Positions 1 through 13,250 of a stretch of DNA of 64,000 bases are shown here, piece by piece. The notes below the pieces were generated by a model. It did no database searches and was not told the DNA's origin. It saw only the letters and a program-made list of their open reading frames with translations. The position numbers and the translations under genes are program-made. Where the stretch lies: the NCBI GenBank assembly GCA_030248295.1, contig JASANH010000959.1:1-64000 (forward strand), written 5' to 3'. The DNA comes from Mesodorylaimus sp. YZB2_4. Lineage: Eukaryota > Nematoda > Enoplea > Dorylaimida > Dorylaimidae. Each line of letters starts with the position of its first letter. Position 1 is the stretch's first letter.

Positions 1-131
1 ATGCTATGCTAATTTATCTCTGCCCAAACACTTATCAGTGCACTGAACGGCGAGTACATAAGGAAAACAAGAAACATGAAAACTGTCGAAAGAACTAAAA
101 CTCTGTTGCCAAAATGTGGCTTTTGAACACG

Positions 132-2297
132 TTATAAGATCCAATGGCTACCTTTTGGCATCACTTTTTTATCACGATTCCAGAAGTTCTTTATCACCGA
201 ATATTCAAAACTTTGACCAAAAGTTTCTTTGATAAGACGAGGTAATTTCAAGAAGTGTGCTTGAGTCGTGCGCTCATTATATCTTTGACCCGAATCCACA
301 ATGTGAATGAATCTGCTATTTGTTGGATACGCAGCGTGACCATGGTACAGTTTGTAAAAATGGAGCATCTTCAGATGATTTCGTCTTGTTGATAAAGTAT
401 ACCAGCCAAGTTCCCTAATCGCTTACTCGTATGGTTTTATCCAGTCATTGAGAATAGCCCTTGCCGCGTATTTTTGTGCCCGTTCAAGATTATCAATTAA
501 ATATTGTAATGTAGGTGCCCAAGCACAACATCCGTACTCCTCCTCCGGCAAGGTAGTATACATTGCAAATAAACTGTCTTCAACACGTTTGACGCAAATT
601 TTCCAAATTTCTGTCGAAATGCTCCGATCATTCGACGAGCCTTGTTCGCCGTTTCCTGACAGTGTTCCACAAATTGCATCCTTTCGGATAGCAGGATTCC
701 CAAATATTTAACAGTGTCTGCAAAAACGATTCGATTGCCATTAAGCGAAACAGTTGGTTGAATTTTCAGTGGCTTAGGGCTTAGACGAAAAATGCATCCT
801 TGCGTCTTGCTCCCATTGAAGGCCAGTTCTAAATCCAAAATCTCACGACTGATAAAGTCAATAGCCGGTTGTAAGTTGGTAGCCACATCATCCAATGAGC
901 ACGCCGGTGAAATTAGAACTAAGTCATCGGCGTAGGCTTGCAATAAATAGCCAGATTCAATTGGAAAGGCAGCTTGGAAATTTTCGAGAACTGGATTTAT
1001 AAACGCAATGAATAGCGTGGGTGCCAGCACCGATTCTTGAGGCACCCCCGATTCCACTGGTGTCGATTCCGATGCACAGTTATCGACACATGTAAACTGT
1101 GAACGGTCTTGCAAATACGATGCTAGCCATTGCAATAGACGAGGAGATAGGTGATAATAATGTTCCAAGATTTCCAATAGCCGTTTGTGAGACACTCTGT
1201 CAAAGGCTTTCTTCAGATCAAAGAAAACTGCTCCAACAGCACGAGAGGCTCGAACATTAAGGCCATCATGAATCGATTGCGTCAATCTAATCAGTGCTCC
1301 AGTCGTTGAGAACCGCGGTCTAAATCCGTGTTGATTTGGCGACAATCGTAGACATGGACGCAATATTTGTTGAACATGGCGCTCAAGAACCTTCGATAGT
1401 ATTGGAAGCAACGAGATTGGTCGATAGTTCTTGGCTTGATGACGGTCGCCCGGTTTCGGTATTGGGATTACCTTCGCCACCTTCCATGCTTTCGGAAAAA
1501 CTCGCTCAACTAGCGAGCGGTTACACAATGCCGTAAGAGCTGGAGCAATGGACGAGGCAATGTTTCTGAGAATAGGCGCAGACAGTCCATCAATGCCAGG
1601 AGCACTTTGAATACGGAGTGGCTAGTTGTCGATGCACGAAACTAAATGAGACGTCACAATCGTAATAATCTCCATTATCAAGAGGGGGTGGAGAATATGG
1701 GCTGCCCATGGTTTGGTTGAAATTTCCTTGAAATGACGCCTGCAACAATGTAGCTTTCTCGGCCGATGAAAAATGCGATTTGTTGAAATCGTCAATCAAG
1801 GGAGGAATTGATCGATCATCTGGACTAAAACGTCGATAGGCTGCCCAGAAGTCAGCAGGCGATTTAGCCTCCGAGAATAATCGATCAATGTACTGACGTT
1901 TCGCTTTACGAACATCCTTCTTCACTTGCCTACGTAGCCGACTGAACCAACCAAAATCTTTGATGTCGTTTGACTTCTTCCATTTCCAGTAGGCATGATT
2001 CTTCTCACGAATTAGGCGGAGCAATTCTAAGGCAATCCACGGATGGTGCTGGCTTCTTTGGACAGAACGGCGCGGAATAATTTCTGTGATTACCTTGGTG
2101 ATCCTGTCCATAAGCCGATTACAAAAACTGACGCAGAAATAGTCAAAACTGACGTGCCACGCGGCATTACTTACTGAGCACTGGCTGCGTAGTAAAAGCA
2201 TTAGCCTGAACGCTAATATATTATTGCCTACATCAGGGTAGGCTATCCCGCCCTGATTATTGCTTCTCTTTAAAATGTATTTATTGATCATATTCAC
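132..2297 (-). mobile_element. Jockey/CR1-like non-LTR retrotransposon, 5'-truncated and frameshifted
   Basis: Three minus-strand coding blocks follow each other in element order. 2297-1590 is the basic linker between endonuclease and reverse transcriptase (RRQVKKDVRKAKRQYIDRLF, then PADFWAAYRRFSPDD). 1528-497 is the reverse transcriptase. 368-132 is the C-terminal tail (FYKLYHGHAAYPTN). The blocks are in different frames: the RT N-terminus (DGLSAPILRNIASSIAP) is read near 1570-1620 after one frame change, and the stretch with NLERAQKYAARAI near 430-500 follows another. No endonuclease domain is present, as expected for a 5'-truncated LINE. The 5' end near 2297 abuts the truncated end of the next LINE, so this copy may have inserted into it. 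The 3' end is close to or beyond the window start. The clade call comes from the RT motifs alone. Confidence 0.85.
497..1528 (-). pseudogene. reverse transcriptase domain of the Jockey/CR1-like LINE
   Basis: An open frame of 343 codons carries the RT blocks in order: NYRPISLLP near residue 35, FDLKKAFDRVSH near 103, GVPQESVLAP near 165, the catalytic YADDLVLI near 203 and KYLGILLS near 275. The YADD aspartates are intact. The usual PQG of block 4 reads PQE, a change expected to harm activity. The frame opens inside the RT rather than at a natural start and closes in a frameshifted tail, so it cannot make a full ORF2 protein. In an intact element it would copy the RNA at the nicked target. A second, more diverged piece of the same family lies at 4465-5040 on the other strand. 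Confidence 0.88.
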
Positions 2298-2339
2298 TTT
2301 TGAAGGATACCAAAGATATCCATCAATTTTCCTTTCAAC

Positions 2340-4220
2340 AAATCTCTAAAAATTGCTCTCAGGTGCAAATTGATGCCAAATACCATGCTTTCGAGAGAAA
2401 GTATGTGCTGGCAACATGGATCCTACCAAAATACGGAATCTCTTCAGGGCTACTTCACTACTTAGCTGCCCTATGTGCTCACGGACTGCCATCCAGTTGT
2501 CGCCAATATCTAACCCACTTCGCGAGATCCAAAACCCATAAACTTTTATTTTCTGAGTCACGAACTGTCCCAGCCCCCCCCCCCCTCGTCCAGCTCCGCA
2601 TTACCCTTTGCTCCAAGGCATAAAATTTTAGTTTTTGCTCGTTTTAATGTCGCTCCTGATGCTTTCCTAAATTCGTCATACACCAAAAATATTTGCTTCA
2701 CTCCGCGTAATTACTGATTTTTAGCTCATGGCCTAACACGTCAATGCCTTTAACACCTACGTTCCTTCTTATATAATTAGTAACTGTCTCAGATACGAAC
2801 ATACAATAGTGCGGATAAAGGACACCCTCGCCTGATTCCCCTAGTCTGGTATATAGCGGTCGAAACGCACCCATTTACCTGCACTGACGACTTTACCATT
2901 CCAGGCTTATAGATCATTTTGATCCAATGCCCGAAAGTCTGGCCTAGGCCAAAATACTCCAGCACCCTGTGCAAATACTCCCATTCCACTGTATCGGAGG
3001 CAGTCATAAGATCGACAGAAAGGAGCATGGCTTCCGCGTCAGTCTCATTTATATACTCCACCGCATTGTACAGGGTCAAGGCCCCGTCCCTGATGTCCCT
3101 CCCAGGCACCGAGCACGTCTGATTAGGATGCACAATTTTAGGCATTACCTTTCTTAACCTCATTGCGAGTATTTTTGCCAAAACTTCATAGTCCAAATTC
3201 AGCATGGTCAGCGGCCGCCCATTTGACCTCTTGGCCTTGTCCCTTTCCCCCCCTTATACAGCTGCGAAATTATCCCAAAGGAGAAGAGAAACCCTAAGAA
3301 ACTTTACTCAGAATTTTTCCCATTCCTCCCAGAAAAAACTCATAAAATTCTATTGGAAGACCATCAAAACCTGCTGGTGTCTTTTTTTTCAGAAACGATT
3401 GAATTGCAGCCCGTACCTTTTCCTCTCCTATGGGCCCCCTGTCTGCATCCTGAACCACCCCGTATGGCTGCTGGCTTGAAAAGAGATCCGCAGCCCCCCC
3501 CCCCCCCCCCTACGCTCGTGAACAAACCCGCATATTGCCTTCTAATTTCCCCTATTACCTCCAGCTGGTCATCATAGACTGTCCCGTCCTCCCTGCATAT
3601 CGCATACTTTGTCCTACTGTTCACTGAATTCTTCTGCATTATTTTTGCAGTCGTCATCGTAAACTGATCAGTTGCCAAGTCCCTACAGTGCGTTTTCATG
3701 AGCTCTTTCTGACTTCTTCCCTATCTGATTCTTTTAACCTTTCCCTAACAGCCAGAAATTCTGTTTTTAACAGATCACTTTTTGGACGCCTACCCCACGA
3801 AACTTTGACTCTCTCTACTTCCTTCTCTAAAAAGGCTCATCTTTCCCTGCTCTCAATTTCTAGCGTTCTTTTACGCGCTTTACACAGTGCACCTATTCCC
3901 TGTTTGCACTCATCCCACAAAATTAGGACCTCTTCATCAGAAGCCCCAATAGAGCCCTCCTGGAAAATGCGTAGTTTTTCCTGGACGATATGTTGCGCTG
4001 ATTCATCCTGCACAAGTAAATCTACATCAAGCTTCCAGTAAGAAGTACCCATTCTTACTTTCGCGAAAGAAAAGTTGCACTCTACCTCGAAGATTTTATG
4101 GTCAGAGAGACACGTATCCGTGAATTTGTGTCCTATGCAAGATTCTCCCACGTTTTCAGACAATACGGTGGTGATATACCAAACCACAACTTCAATACTA
4201 TATTTAGACACAAAGTTCAA
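2340..4220 (-). mobile_element. TX1/L1-like non-LTR retrotransposon, truncated at both ends
   Basis: Minus-strand pieces appear in element order: the end of the endonuclease domain (4220-3837, with SDHKIF and SYWKLDVDLL), the linker (about 3700-3520, TKYAICREDGTVYDD then GEIRRQYAGLFTS), RT blocks (3205-2789), an out-of-frame continuation (SETVTNYIRRNVGVKGIDVL, about 2790-2725) and the post-RT region (2561-2346, KIKVYGFWISRSGLDIGDNW). The frame changes several times and a 17-C tract (3494-3510) sits in the linker. The element ends where the neighbouring LINE begins near 2300, so its 3' part is missing here. A 45-bp scrap like its 4160-4206 stretch recurs at 6326-6372. Confidence 0.8.
2789..3205 (-). 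pseudogene. reverse transcriptase fragment of the TX1/L1-like LINE
   Basis: The 138-codon frame contains RT blocks typical of L1/TX1 elements: NLDYEVLAKILAMRLRKVMP at the start, then HPNQTCSVPGRDIRDG, VEWEYLHRVLEYFGLG, and TRGIRRGCPLSALLY at the end. The catalytic block expected as DFEKAFD reads DLMTASD, so the first catalytic aspartate context is altered. The frame stops before the YADD block, which follows in another frame near 2700. This is a dead fragment. Upstream in the element the endonuclease tail at 4220-3837 belongs to the same copy. Confidence 0.8.
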
Positions 4221-4395
4221 AAAAATCGCAGCGCATAAGAGGCATTACGAGTGCAAAGCTGAAAAGTCCATCGTTCAAGGACCCGAACTGGTATCCATTG
4301 TCATTGTCATTGGAAAGTCCATTGTACAAGGACCAGAACTGGTATCGATCAGTAAGAATGGGACCACCGACGAGATCAGCAACTCTGAATAAGAA
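4207..4395 (+). repeat. dispersed repeat, copy 1 (partner at 7229-7372)
   Basis: About 150 bp starting with the run tagacacaaagttc and ending gagatcagcaactctgaat match 7229-7372 in the same orientation. This copy also holds an internal duplication of about 30 bp (the phrase aaagtccat..gttcaaggac followed by gaactggtatc occurs twice, near 4265 and 4314). No coding potential was recognised. Confidence 0.65.
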
Positions 4396-4464
4396 TGGCG
4401 GAAGAAGCGAAAGAACCGCTTGCATATTCCGATACACGCGACTGGCTATGGTCCTGCCAGCCAT

Positions 4465-5040
4465 ATTTTTACGAGGTCAAGAACTCCGTTTTGAGAATGT
4501 TATAAAATATCTTGGGGTACTACTACCATCGAACTTACATTTCACCGAGCATTGCAGAACTGTATCGAAAAAAGCAAGATTAATGATGGGCAGTGCGAGG
4601 CGTCGTTTTGAAAAACTGTCATCATTCTGTTCTTCGAATTATCTATTTGCAATGTGTTTTACTGTGCTTGCACAATGGATGCACGGCTTGGTCGCCAACT
4701 CAATAGTCTTTAATCGAAGATATTGAACGAGCGCAGAAATTTGCCGTTTGGTCATTACTCAACAATTGGACTGTTTCACATAAGGACGCATCTCCAGCTT
4801 CATCTGCCTTCTTTACGAAAGCGTCGATGCTACTTCAAGGACCTTTCATTCTATAAAATCTACAACGGCCATACGGCCTATCCCAATTGCCATTTTCAGC
4901 ATCAGTCAGATACTGGTAAGCGCAGAATTGCTCGAACCGTCATTGAGCTACATTTTTTAGTGGAACCAAACCACCATATTGAAAGTCTTAAGCAGTCCTT
5001 TGAATACACTGTAGCGCTTTGCTTGTATGGAATTCTTTAC
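4465..5040 (+). mobile_element. 3' fragment of the Jockey/CR1-like LINE family
   Basis: Plus-strand frames read NVIKYLGVLLPSNLHFTEHC then KKARLMMGSARRRFEKL, and further on LSFYKIYNGHTAYPN and LKQSFEYTVA. They match the end of the RT and the C-terminal tail of the LINE at 132-2297 (VKYLGILLS, KARRMIGAFRQKFGKF, FYKLYHGHAAYPTN, FGQSFEYSV). The frame is broken between the two blocks. This is an independent, more diverged insertion of the same family on the opposite strand. Confidence 0.75.
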
Positions 5041-7228
5041 CAACTGACACTTGAATATCAGGGTGTGACTAAAGGACTATGTGTCTTTAAGAAATCCTTT
5101 TCGTGCGGCTTTTTATCATTTTAGCCTGTCATTCATTACTGATATGATTGACCATGAGCATGAACATAAAGTTGGAAGAAAAGGAGGGAAGATTGTTGAT
5201 TGTCTCTCGACTTATAGGCATGTAACGATAAGCCATATACAGCTTCAGCATGCATTATGCAAGTTGCTTCTGTGAAAGAGCACATCTGCCTTTGGGGAGC
5301 TTGTCTGAACAGCAGAAGTTTGCAGCAGAGAAGCATGTTGGATTTGATTCTGACATCGGCAAGCATCTGAGTGCGAGTGATTTTACACTGTGCAGTGCAG
5401 ACCACCTCTCCTTTCCATGTGGCCGAGTAGACCAGCCATCCTGAGCCCTGGTTCCACTGTGTGCATTGGCTGGTCTAAAAGTTTCCAGTTTGTCATAACA
5501 GACTTTTTTGGAAATAATAGACAAAACGGACCTCGAGCACTTGCGGTGGCGAGACTATTAGCGTGACGGATTTCAAAATGCTGTCGTTGATTTGCTCTAT
5601 CGATAGGACAACCCAAGTCGTAAGGTCTGATCGTGAGGGATCTGAAAAACGGGAAAAGAACAAGAGCAGGATCAGGTGACAGCAAGGCCAAGTCACTGCT
5701 GTAGACCTGCTATTCCTGACACACAGTCAGGACAGACTTAAAAGGGGAAGTCCCAGGTATGCTAAGGGAGCCTAACTTCCGACTGATGATCACCGCCTCG
5801 GACACCTTCATGGGAGTGAACACAAACAAACAACGAAAGCAGTGAATCGTGAAGTGCCAAATGTGCAGATGTACAGTAGCTATGATCAGGAAGTGTGGAC
5901 GACTCCTTCAAGCAAGTCGGCTTAGGATGGTAAAATTGCAATTGACTTCTCAATTTTAGCGCACTGGTTTTTTGAGGTCTGTGAACTCCCGAGAGCGCAT
6001 TTCGAAGACGATTGGTGAATAGACTGACGCCGCCTATCGGGGACACTCCTACCTTCGATCAGCGTCTTTACGCAACGACGAATAATGATTGGCTAAATTG
6101 CGATGCAGACGTCACATGCTTGATAGTGGGTGGGAATTAGGCGGGATTAGTGCAGGAAATAAGATAAGCGATCGATCCTGCAATCATCAAATCCAAAAGA
6201 AGCCGATTCGAATTTGAGCTTCGAGCTCGTAGTTACTCTGCGTCGACCCTGAAGGGACTGGTGCGTACGCTAATGCGCGTAATTTACCATTTCAGCATTT
6301 ACTTTACGCATACAAATAGGCGCTATGATACGGTGGTCATATACCAAATCGCAACTTCAATACCATATTTTACTGAATAGTGTACTAGCGTTGCGCACTT
6401 TGGCCAGAACTGTATTAACGTACCGGAAAAGGCGAGACCAGCAGATTAAGCAGTAAAAACTGATGTACTGATACGAGCTCACAAGAGGGTCTAGTAAGCA
6501 ATTCGAACACAGTCTCGAAGTGGTCCGGCTCACTTGGAACACGCAGATTCGCGAGCGAACACTTTGTTTTAAGTTGGTACTTGCTGCTGTAGAAAGGCAG
6601 TAAAATCTTCGCCTGGCAGTGAAACATTTGTGTTCGAATTTAAAGGCCACATGATAAATTATTTTGCCTCCCTATGTTCTTTTCTGCCACTGCAACGTCC
6701 AAGTCGTTTTATCAACCATTGGCTTTCAGCATCATTAGTAAACATATCGATCGCTCATGGGCTGTCATCAGGAAACACTGATACGAACAATGTGCACGTA
6801 CTGTTGATTACATCACGAGCACACCATCGTACACAAGGGACTGGTTCCTGCAAATAATGAGCCAGGAGACTGAGCAATGGCGGATGTGCGAGAATCATGG
6901 GGCCAATTAGCGCGTGACTATTGGCGATGCTTGTTCAGATATTAGCTGGCCTAAGAACATGGTGTTGTAGGGCTTAAAGGACCATTTACTCTCCTAGAAG
7001 TATAACATCGTTTCATCAAATCCGCCAGTCACTTCAACAGGTTGCCATCAAATGTGACCCTTCCAGTTTTGCTGCATCTGTCGGAAGTTGGAGCCAATCA
7101 AGACAACACTCGAGAGCCCAAAAAGCTAAGCGAAAGGACAAAAGTAGCGGCAGATGGTGCAAGAGAGATGGTCAAGCTGTTTGGACCAATGAGCCCATTG
7201 AAAGTGTGAAATGTGTGCGTGAACTAGT
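5041..7228. other. no gene recognised
   Basis: Only short open frames without recognisable domains, splice context or coding composition are seen. The one identifiable piece is a short scrap at 6326-6372 resembling the TX1-like LINE at 4160-4206. Confidence 0.5.
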
Positions 7229-7372
7229 TGATAGACACAAAGTTAAAAAAATCGCAGCGAGTATGGGGCATTACGAGTACAAAGCTGCAAAGTCCATTGT
7301 TCAAGGACCAGAAGTGGTATCGAACAGTAAGAGTGGGACCACCGACGAGATCAGCAACTCCGAACAAGAATG
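7229..7372 (+). repeat. dispersed repeat, copy 2 (partner at 4207-4395)
   Basis: Same orientation and same core phrases as the partner (aaaaaaatcgcagcg, gggaccaccgacgagatc, agcaactc). It lacks the internal duplication seen in copy 1. Confidence 0.65.
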
Positions 7373-8508
7373 GTTTCGGAGGATGGCACCAAATCGCAGT
7401 TCTTGCTTATGTGACGTCGAGGTGTGATAACCGCTTGTCTTCCGTGAGCTCCACTCGTCCTTCGTGTGAGGTGTTGAGTTGTGAAATATAAACGTACAAC
7501 AAAATTATTTTACGCCAGCTTTTGAAATTTTATCCATGTCCAACTTCAATGATTAAAAAAGACTTCAGACTAAGCAGAACGATATTAGCCGCCGTGTCGC
7601 TTGGCTTCCACCTCTCCACCGAGAGCACCTCGTCGGTACCGGGTGAACCAACCCAGCCTGACGAGCAAGATCACCTAGGACTTAGGGATATGGTCAGAAT
7701 AAATCAGGAAACTTGGACTTCTGATTTCCCCTTTTCACATTAGCCCTTCCACTACCATCGAAAAAGTGACCCTCGCAAAAAAACCGCATCAAAATTGACC
7801 CAGAAAACAGTTTTCCATGTTCTTTTTTTGTTTTTTCGCTACAATCCTGAACTATCTTTTACCGCTGTTTGCGGCGCGAGCCTGCGCATGTGTGCGCGGC
7901 GGCGGGTTACGGTGCTGCACGACGCATCGTTTTGGCAGAGACAGACAGCGTTGCCGGACATGGTGGAATTCCACTTTGGTGGATTTATGGTGTCCGTAGT
8001 GGCGTAGTGGCCACTATGGTGGCTCTGCATGTGTGTTCACTCAGTGAATCGTAGTGGTTAGAGTATAGAGTGCTTGAATCCCGAAGACCTAACACCCAAC
8101 TCCTCTTATTGCCCAAAAATTAAGAAGAGCGCGATGTTTTTTTAGTTTTGTTTGGCTCGGCAGGATCCCCAGCGACTTTAACTGCTCTAAATTTTGGTTG
8201 AAGCACAGCTGCACGCTTTACAAAGGTATTTTTAAAAACTGCGCACTCGTTCCGCTTTAGGCTAACTTTGGTCCTGATGCGGAACCCATAGTTTGGGGGT
8301 TTTAGTCGATCTTACGAGAATAGATTCTAACGTAGTTCTAGCTTTTTTTAAAAGCCAAGATTGAAACAACATCGTTTCTGTCTTCTTGTGGCCAAAACCG
8401 AGTTTAACATAGTTTTGTTTCAAAAAATGAAACCCTCTTCTACGCCTTCACCTTTTCTGTGCCAAAATAGGAATCACGTTGCCAGGACCGACCATATCAC
8501 ATAGCCGT
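7373..8508. other. no gene recognised
   Basis: No domain, RNA gene or clear repeat is visible. Short frames near 7800-8050 overlap on both strands and look like chance openings in a GC-rich patch. Confidence 0.5.
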
Positions 8509-8583
8509 TCATGTTCATGCTTTACCACATCACCAAACGCTTATGCGCACTCGAGGGTGAAGGGACACATTTTACACGAAATG
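8509..8583 (-). repeat. SINE-1, 3' part only
   Basis: On the minus strand this reads ttcgtgtaaaatgtgtccc, then cctcgagtgcgcataagcg, and ends with catgaacatgaa. This is the body and tail of the tRNA-derived SINE seen in full at 15783-15955. The tRNA-like head is missing, so this is a 5'-truncated copy. Confidence 0.8.
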
Positions 8584-11500
8584 ATGTCAGCCGTAGCCGT
8601 ATATGGCAATTTTTTGCCATGAGCACGTACGGGTATATAGCAAGTATTTTCGGCCTGCTACGCCAGCCGAAAAGCCTCGTCAAAAACATGAAGGCATTGG
8701 ATCAGATGGGCAATCGAGGTGTTCCGGTTTAGGAACCGTTCCGGATTGGAGCATTTTACCCTACTTATTATTGGGAGATTGCTTTGGGAAGATTTCCTCA
8801 GTCATGATCAGATTCATGATTTATGATCATGATTAGGTATTTCTCTTTTCACCAATCGAAACGTCCAAAGCAGAACTTTTAAAAGGTGCTAAATTTCTGC
8901 GAGGCGTCACGGGCTGTATCGACTGGCTCGGCTGCTGCGCGGCATCACGTACGTACGCCAATCGATTTATCAATCAGCCCACCTAAACTCTAAATTTTGA
9001 TAAATTGAAAGCTATTTTGTATCCAGGGTGAACCAAAAATGTTGCATTATCGCTCTGTTGCGATGAAAATTTTTAGTTGCTGTTGTAGTGGATTTCGGAA
9101 AGATGTGTAGTGGCCGGCAGTGGATTTCATGTGTCCTGCCAGTGGAATTCTTTTTCCGCATCTGGAAACGCTGGAGACAGATTCTCCAAAAATTTTAGAT
9201 ACTATAAGGTGTATAAGGTATAGCTATAAGGTTCGATCTCTATACCATGATTTCCCATTGATTTCTGCGTAATTTGACTATTTCGAAACAACTGTGGCTA
9301 AAGTCGCTGATTGACGACGATTTATTTTATTACGTCCACTCTTTTTTCTCGCCTTGTTAGCACTCGTTCTCAAAAAAAGGATATTGGGCAATATTGCCGA
9401 GATTTGTTCTGCTCCTATGCAGCCCATACATTACTTATACAGTACGACAAAAAAGCGAAGAAACTGACAGACTCACCTTTGGGAACACAATATTTCTTAA
9501 AAATTCATAAGACATCAAATCAAGTCTCGTTGATTAGCCGCCATAACCGAATTTGTTGGCAAAACTGGTGACAAAGCGACAAGGAGGGAGAACGTGCACA
9601 TACGTAATCTGCACACGCGCACAGCTAGTCACCTCGCAACATATTTCTTTAGCCGTGTACCGGTAGATAGCTGGACAGAACGCCAACATGCTACCTGCAT
9701 ATACCTGTGCGCCCCCCTCTCAGGCCAATTATGGAATTTGATCATTATCTCTGATAATTAGTGACTGCCTGGTGATCAAAATGAATTGATATGATCTGGT
9801 ACGTTATTGTGACGTATAACCTCTTCTGTTCATTCATTTTCTTGAAAAAATTTTCTGAAAATTAAAATTTTAGAAAGTGTAAGTTCCTCGAACTACCATG
9901 GGCTCGCCGGCGACCCCGCGGTAGTAGAACTTGATGTCTACGAAACCATATTTCCAAATATGACTGTATTTGGCAAGTTATCATATCATCCAGATATCGA
10001 AGAGAAGAGTTTCCAGGAGGGAAATATCCGGGGCTGGTGAGAGTTGTTACGCAAATCGTCGAAACACAGACACGTTATTTTTCAAGAACTCCTGCAAAGT
10101 AAGAATAAGCCGCACTTGACGACATATGCAATCATACCTACACACTGTAACAAACACAAAAACAGTACGTCACATCACTTGGGATATGATGAACAGCAGG
10201 CACGTACACGAAATAGAGTACATAATAAAAAGGGTGACATGGGCCCTTCCCTATAAGTTTTACTCAAATCAATTCATCTCAATTCTACAGGAGTTATCAC
10301 TCACAACCTGTGCGACCCGCTTATCGTTACTTATGATCTGCCTGTTTGTCGACTCCATCTGTGCACACTGAGCAAAGGGCACACGGTATTAAGAGACTTG
10401 CAATAATCAGAACCAATAATAAGCATTAAAACTATTGATTCCCGTCTCTTTTTTTTTCTTTTTTTGCAGTAGTTTTTCTCTTTTTATGTTTTTTCTCCTC
10501 ACGAGCTGTCCAAGAGACTGAAAAAAGGATTAAAAGAACCTTATTATTATAAATCAATATGATTTCAAAATACTGTCGAGCTAGACTATAAATTGCAACC
10601 CGGATAATTTAAAACTGTTTTACAAATTCACTGACTTTTACGTTATATTTCTTCACAATGAGTTATAATGCAGTCCAGGTAAGGCAACTTTTTTTTTATG
10701 CGTCAGCCCGGCATTCACTTTTTGCAGTTTCTGAATACTCTTTCTGCTATCAAGTGCAACAAAAACGTGCCCCCAACCTCAAGGCAACGCAGAGTATATG
10801 TTGCCGAAGTTCAAATTTTAGAAACGCCCAGTTTTAAATGCTTGAGAAGCTGTTTGAAAGCAACTGTTGGCTAATAAAAAAAATGTAGGGACAACTTAAA
10901 CGATAAAAATATTTTTTAGCTTCCAGATCTATGCTATATATAGCAAACCCACCTGTACAGGGTGGCTTTTTCAATTAAAACGCGCTTACGCGCTGTGAAA
11001 ATTATAAAATGGGATTTGTGTAACCCTTCTGCTTGCACGTGCACGCACGATGTGGATTAGTTTTATTAATCAGCCAGTGTGGGTTGCCAATGCAACCATG
11101 GGCGGGAGTTGTGCGTTGTCAAGGTCGTGCTGCAGTTGCTGATAAGCCTGGAATAAAGGAGAATTTATTCGATATTCAGACATCCTTTTGTAAAATCATT
11201 TCTTGATACAGCACCCCTCGTAGTTGGGGCGTTATAATTTGCGATAGGAAGCGCTGAATTACCTCGCACAAACGAGACAGCTCAGGAGTGCATTGCAAAC
11301 AAATAGTCCAAGGGTCTCAAAACGTGGACTAGCTGGCCCCTTGAATCAGCGAAGGCAATTGACTATGAAGGCTTGAGTCGAGGAAGGAGTTATCATATCT
11401 CTCATTCCAATCATGTACGCGTAGTAGCGTCCCCGAAGCATCATGGCAACCTCCGCAGAGCTCTAATCGTGAGTGTAGCCATCACTGCCGCCTTTGTGGT

Positions 11501-11590
11501 GTAGCGGTGAAAGGCGTGTGTCAAAATTTGCTTGGAAGCTGGAAACTAATCGGTCCTGAGTTAATCTCTTGCTGTCTCTGAGTGATAAAC
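8584..11590. other. no gene recognised
   Basis: AT-rich sequence with homopolymer T runs (10440-10500). Open frames are all under 90 codons and show no recognisable family. Confidence 0.5.
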
Positions 11591-11725
11591 GAGGGAGAGG
11601 CTTTAGAGGGTGGGAGGCTATCGAATCCGGGTCCACTCACGGGATACAGGCTGAATATGATGACCCCACGGGGTAACCGCCGCCATCGCGGCTTAGCGAC
11701 TAACACGCGCCCTTGGCCAGCATGC
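11590..11725 (-). repeat. possible tRNA-derived SINE fragment
   Basis: The minus strand carries a box-B-like run (acccggattcgatagcc, about 11615-11631) some 60-90 bases after a GC-rich head (ggccaagggcgcgtgtta). Spacing and sequence are loosely tRNA-like but do not fold into a clean cloverleaf by eye. No second copy was found in the window. It lies just past the stop codon of the zinc-finger gene on the same strand. Confidence 0.35.
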
Positions 11726-11850
11726 ATCCCGGATTGACCTTAGTCAATGGTAAGATAGGGTCAACTAACAAGCCCCCTAGCCCGCAGGAAAAGGGCCAAA
11801 AATCGATAAAGATGGGTAAAAAAAGTGTCGTCAGAAAAAATTACCTGATG

Positions 11851-12747
<897 letters not shown>

Positions 12748-13099
12748 CTAAAATAAAAAGTATTTGCAGTTCAGATGAGCAAGTCAGCTGACGCTTAACA
12801 GCTACTACCCCGAGGAAGTTCGTATCAAGGAAGTTCAGCCCCACGTCTCTGTCTAGCCTTTCCTGGGAGGCGTGAGAGAGCGGTGTCCGACCGAAGTCGG
12901 GGACAAGAACTCCGACTAGAGCAGGCAAGTCCTGCGAGTAAACCCACGGCTGAAACATCAACCCGAGGGGCTGACATCTCTTAGCCAGGGGACAGAATCG
13001 ATTACGCTCGGCATGACCTTCCAGGCATTCGAGTTACACTTTCGGCCCACTTAGAATTCGATCCATTACACACCAACCGCACTAATGGCATATAAATCA

Positions 13100-13237
13100 A
13101 AGACGGTGAAAAGTTTTCTGCACCTCTTTTGAAATCGCGACTGTTACGCTGGTCGGATATTCAGAGCAAGCGATCGGTTTACCAACATTCCGCCGTGCCC
13201 ATATATGCTTCTCCAGGGCGATCTTTGCTGAAAGAGT
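13100..13237 (-). pseudogene. decayed extra copy of the first zinc-finger exon
   Basis: After an acceptor-like ctgttttag the minus strand reads TLSAKIALEKHIWARRN followed by GKPIACSEY. Exon 12747-12562 reads SYDAKIELGKHLLAQQ followed by QKPFKCSHC. The same acceptor context, the same order and the shared AKI.L.KH core point to a duplicated exon about 490 bp upstream of the functional one. The finger is destroyed because the second cysteine and both histidines are missing. An alternative, less likely, is a real but degenerate alternative first exon. Confidence 0.4.
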
Positions 13238-13250
13238 CTAAAACAGAAAG

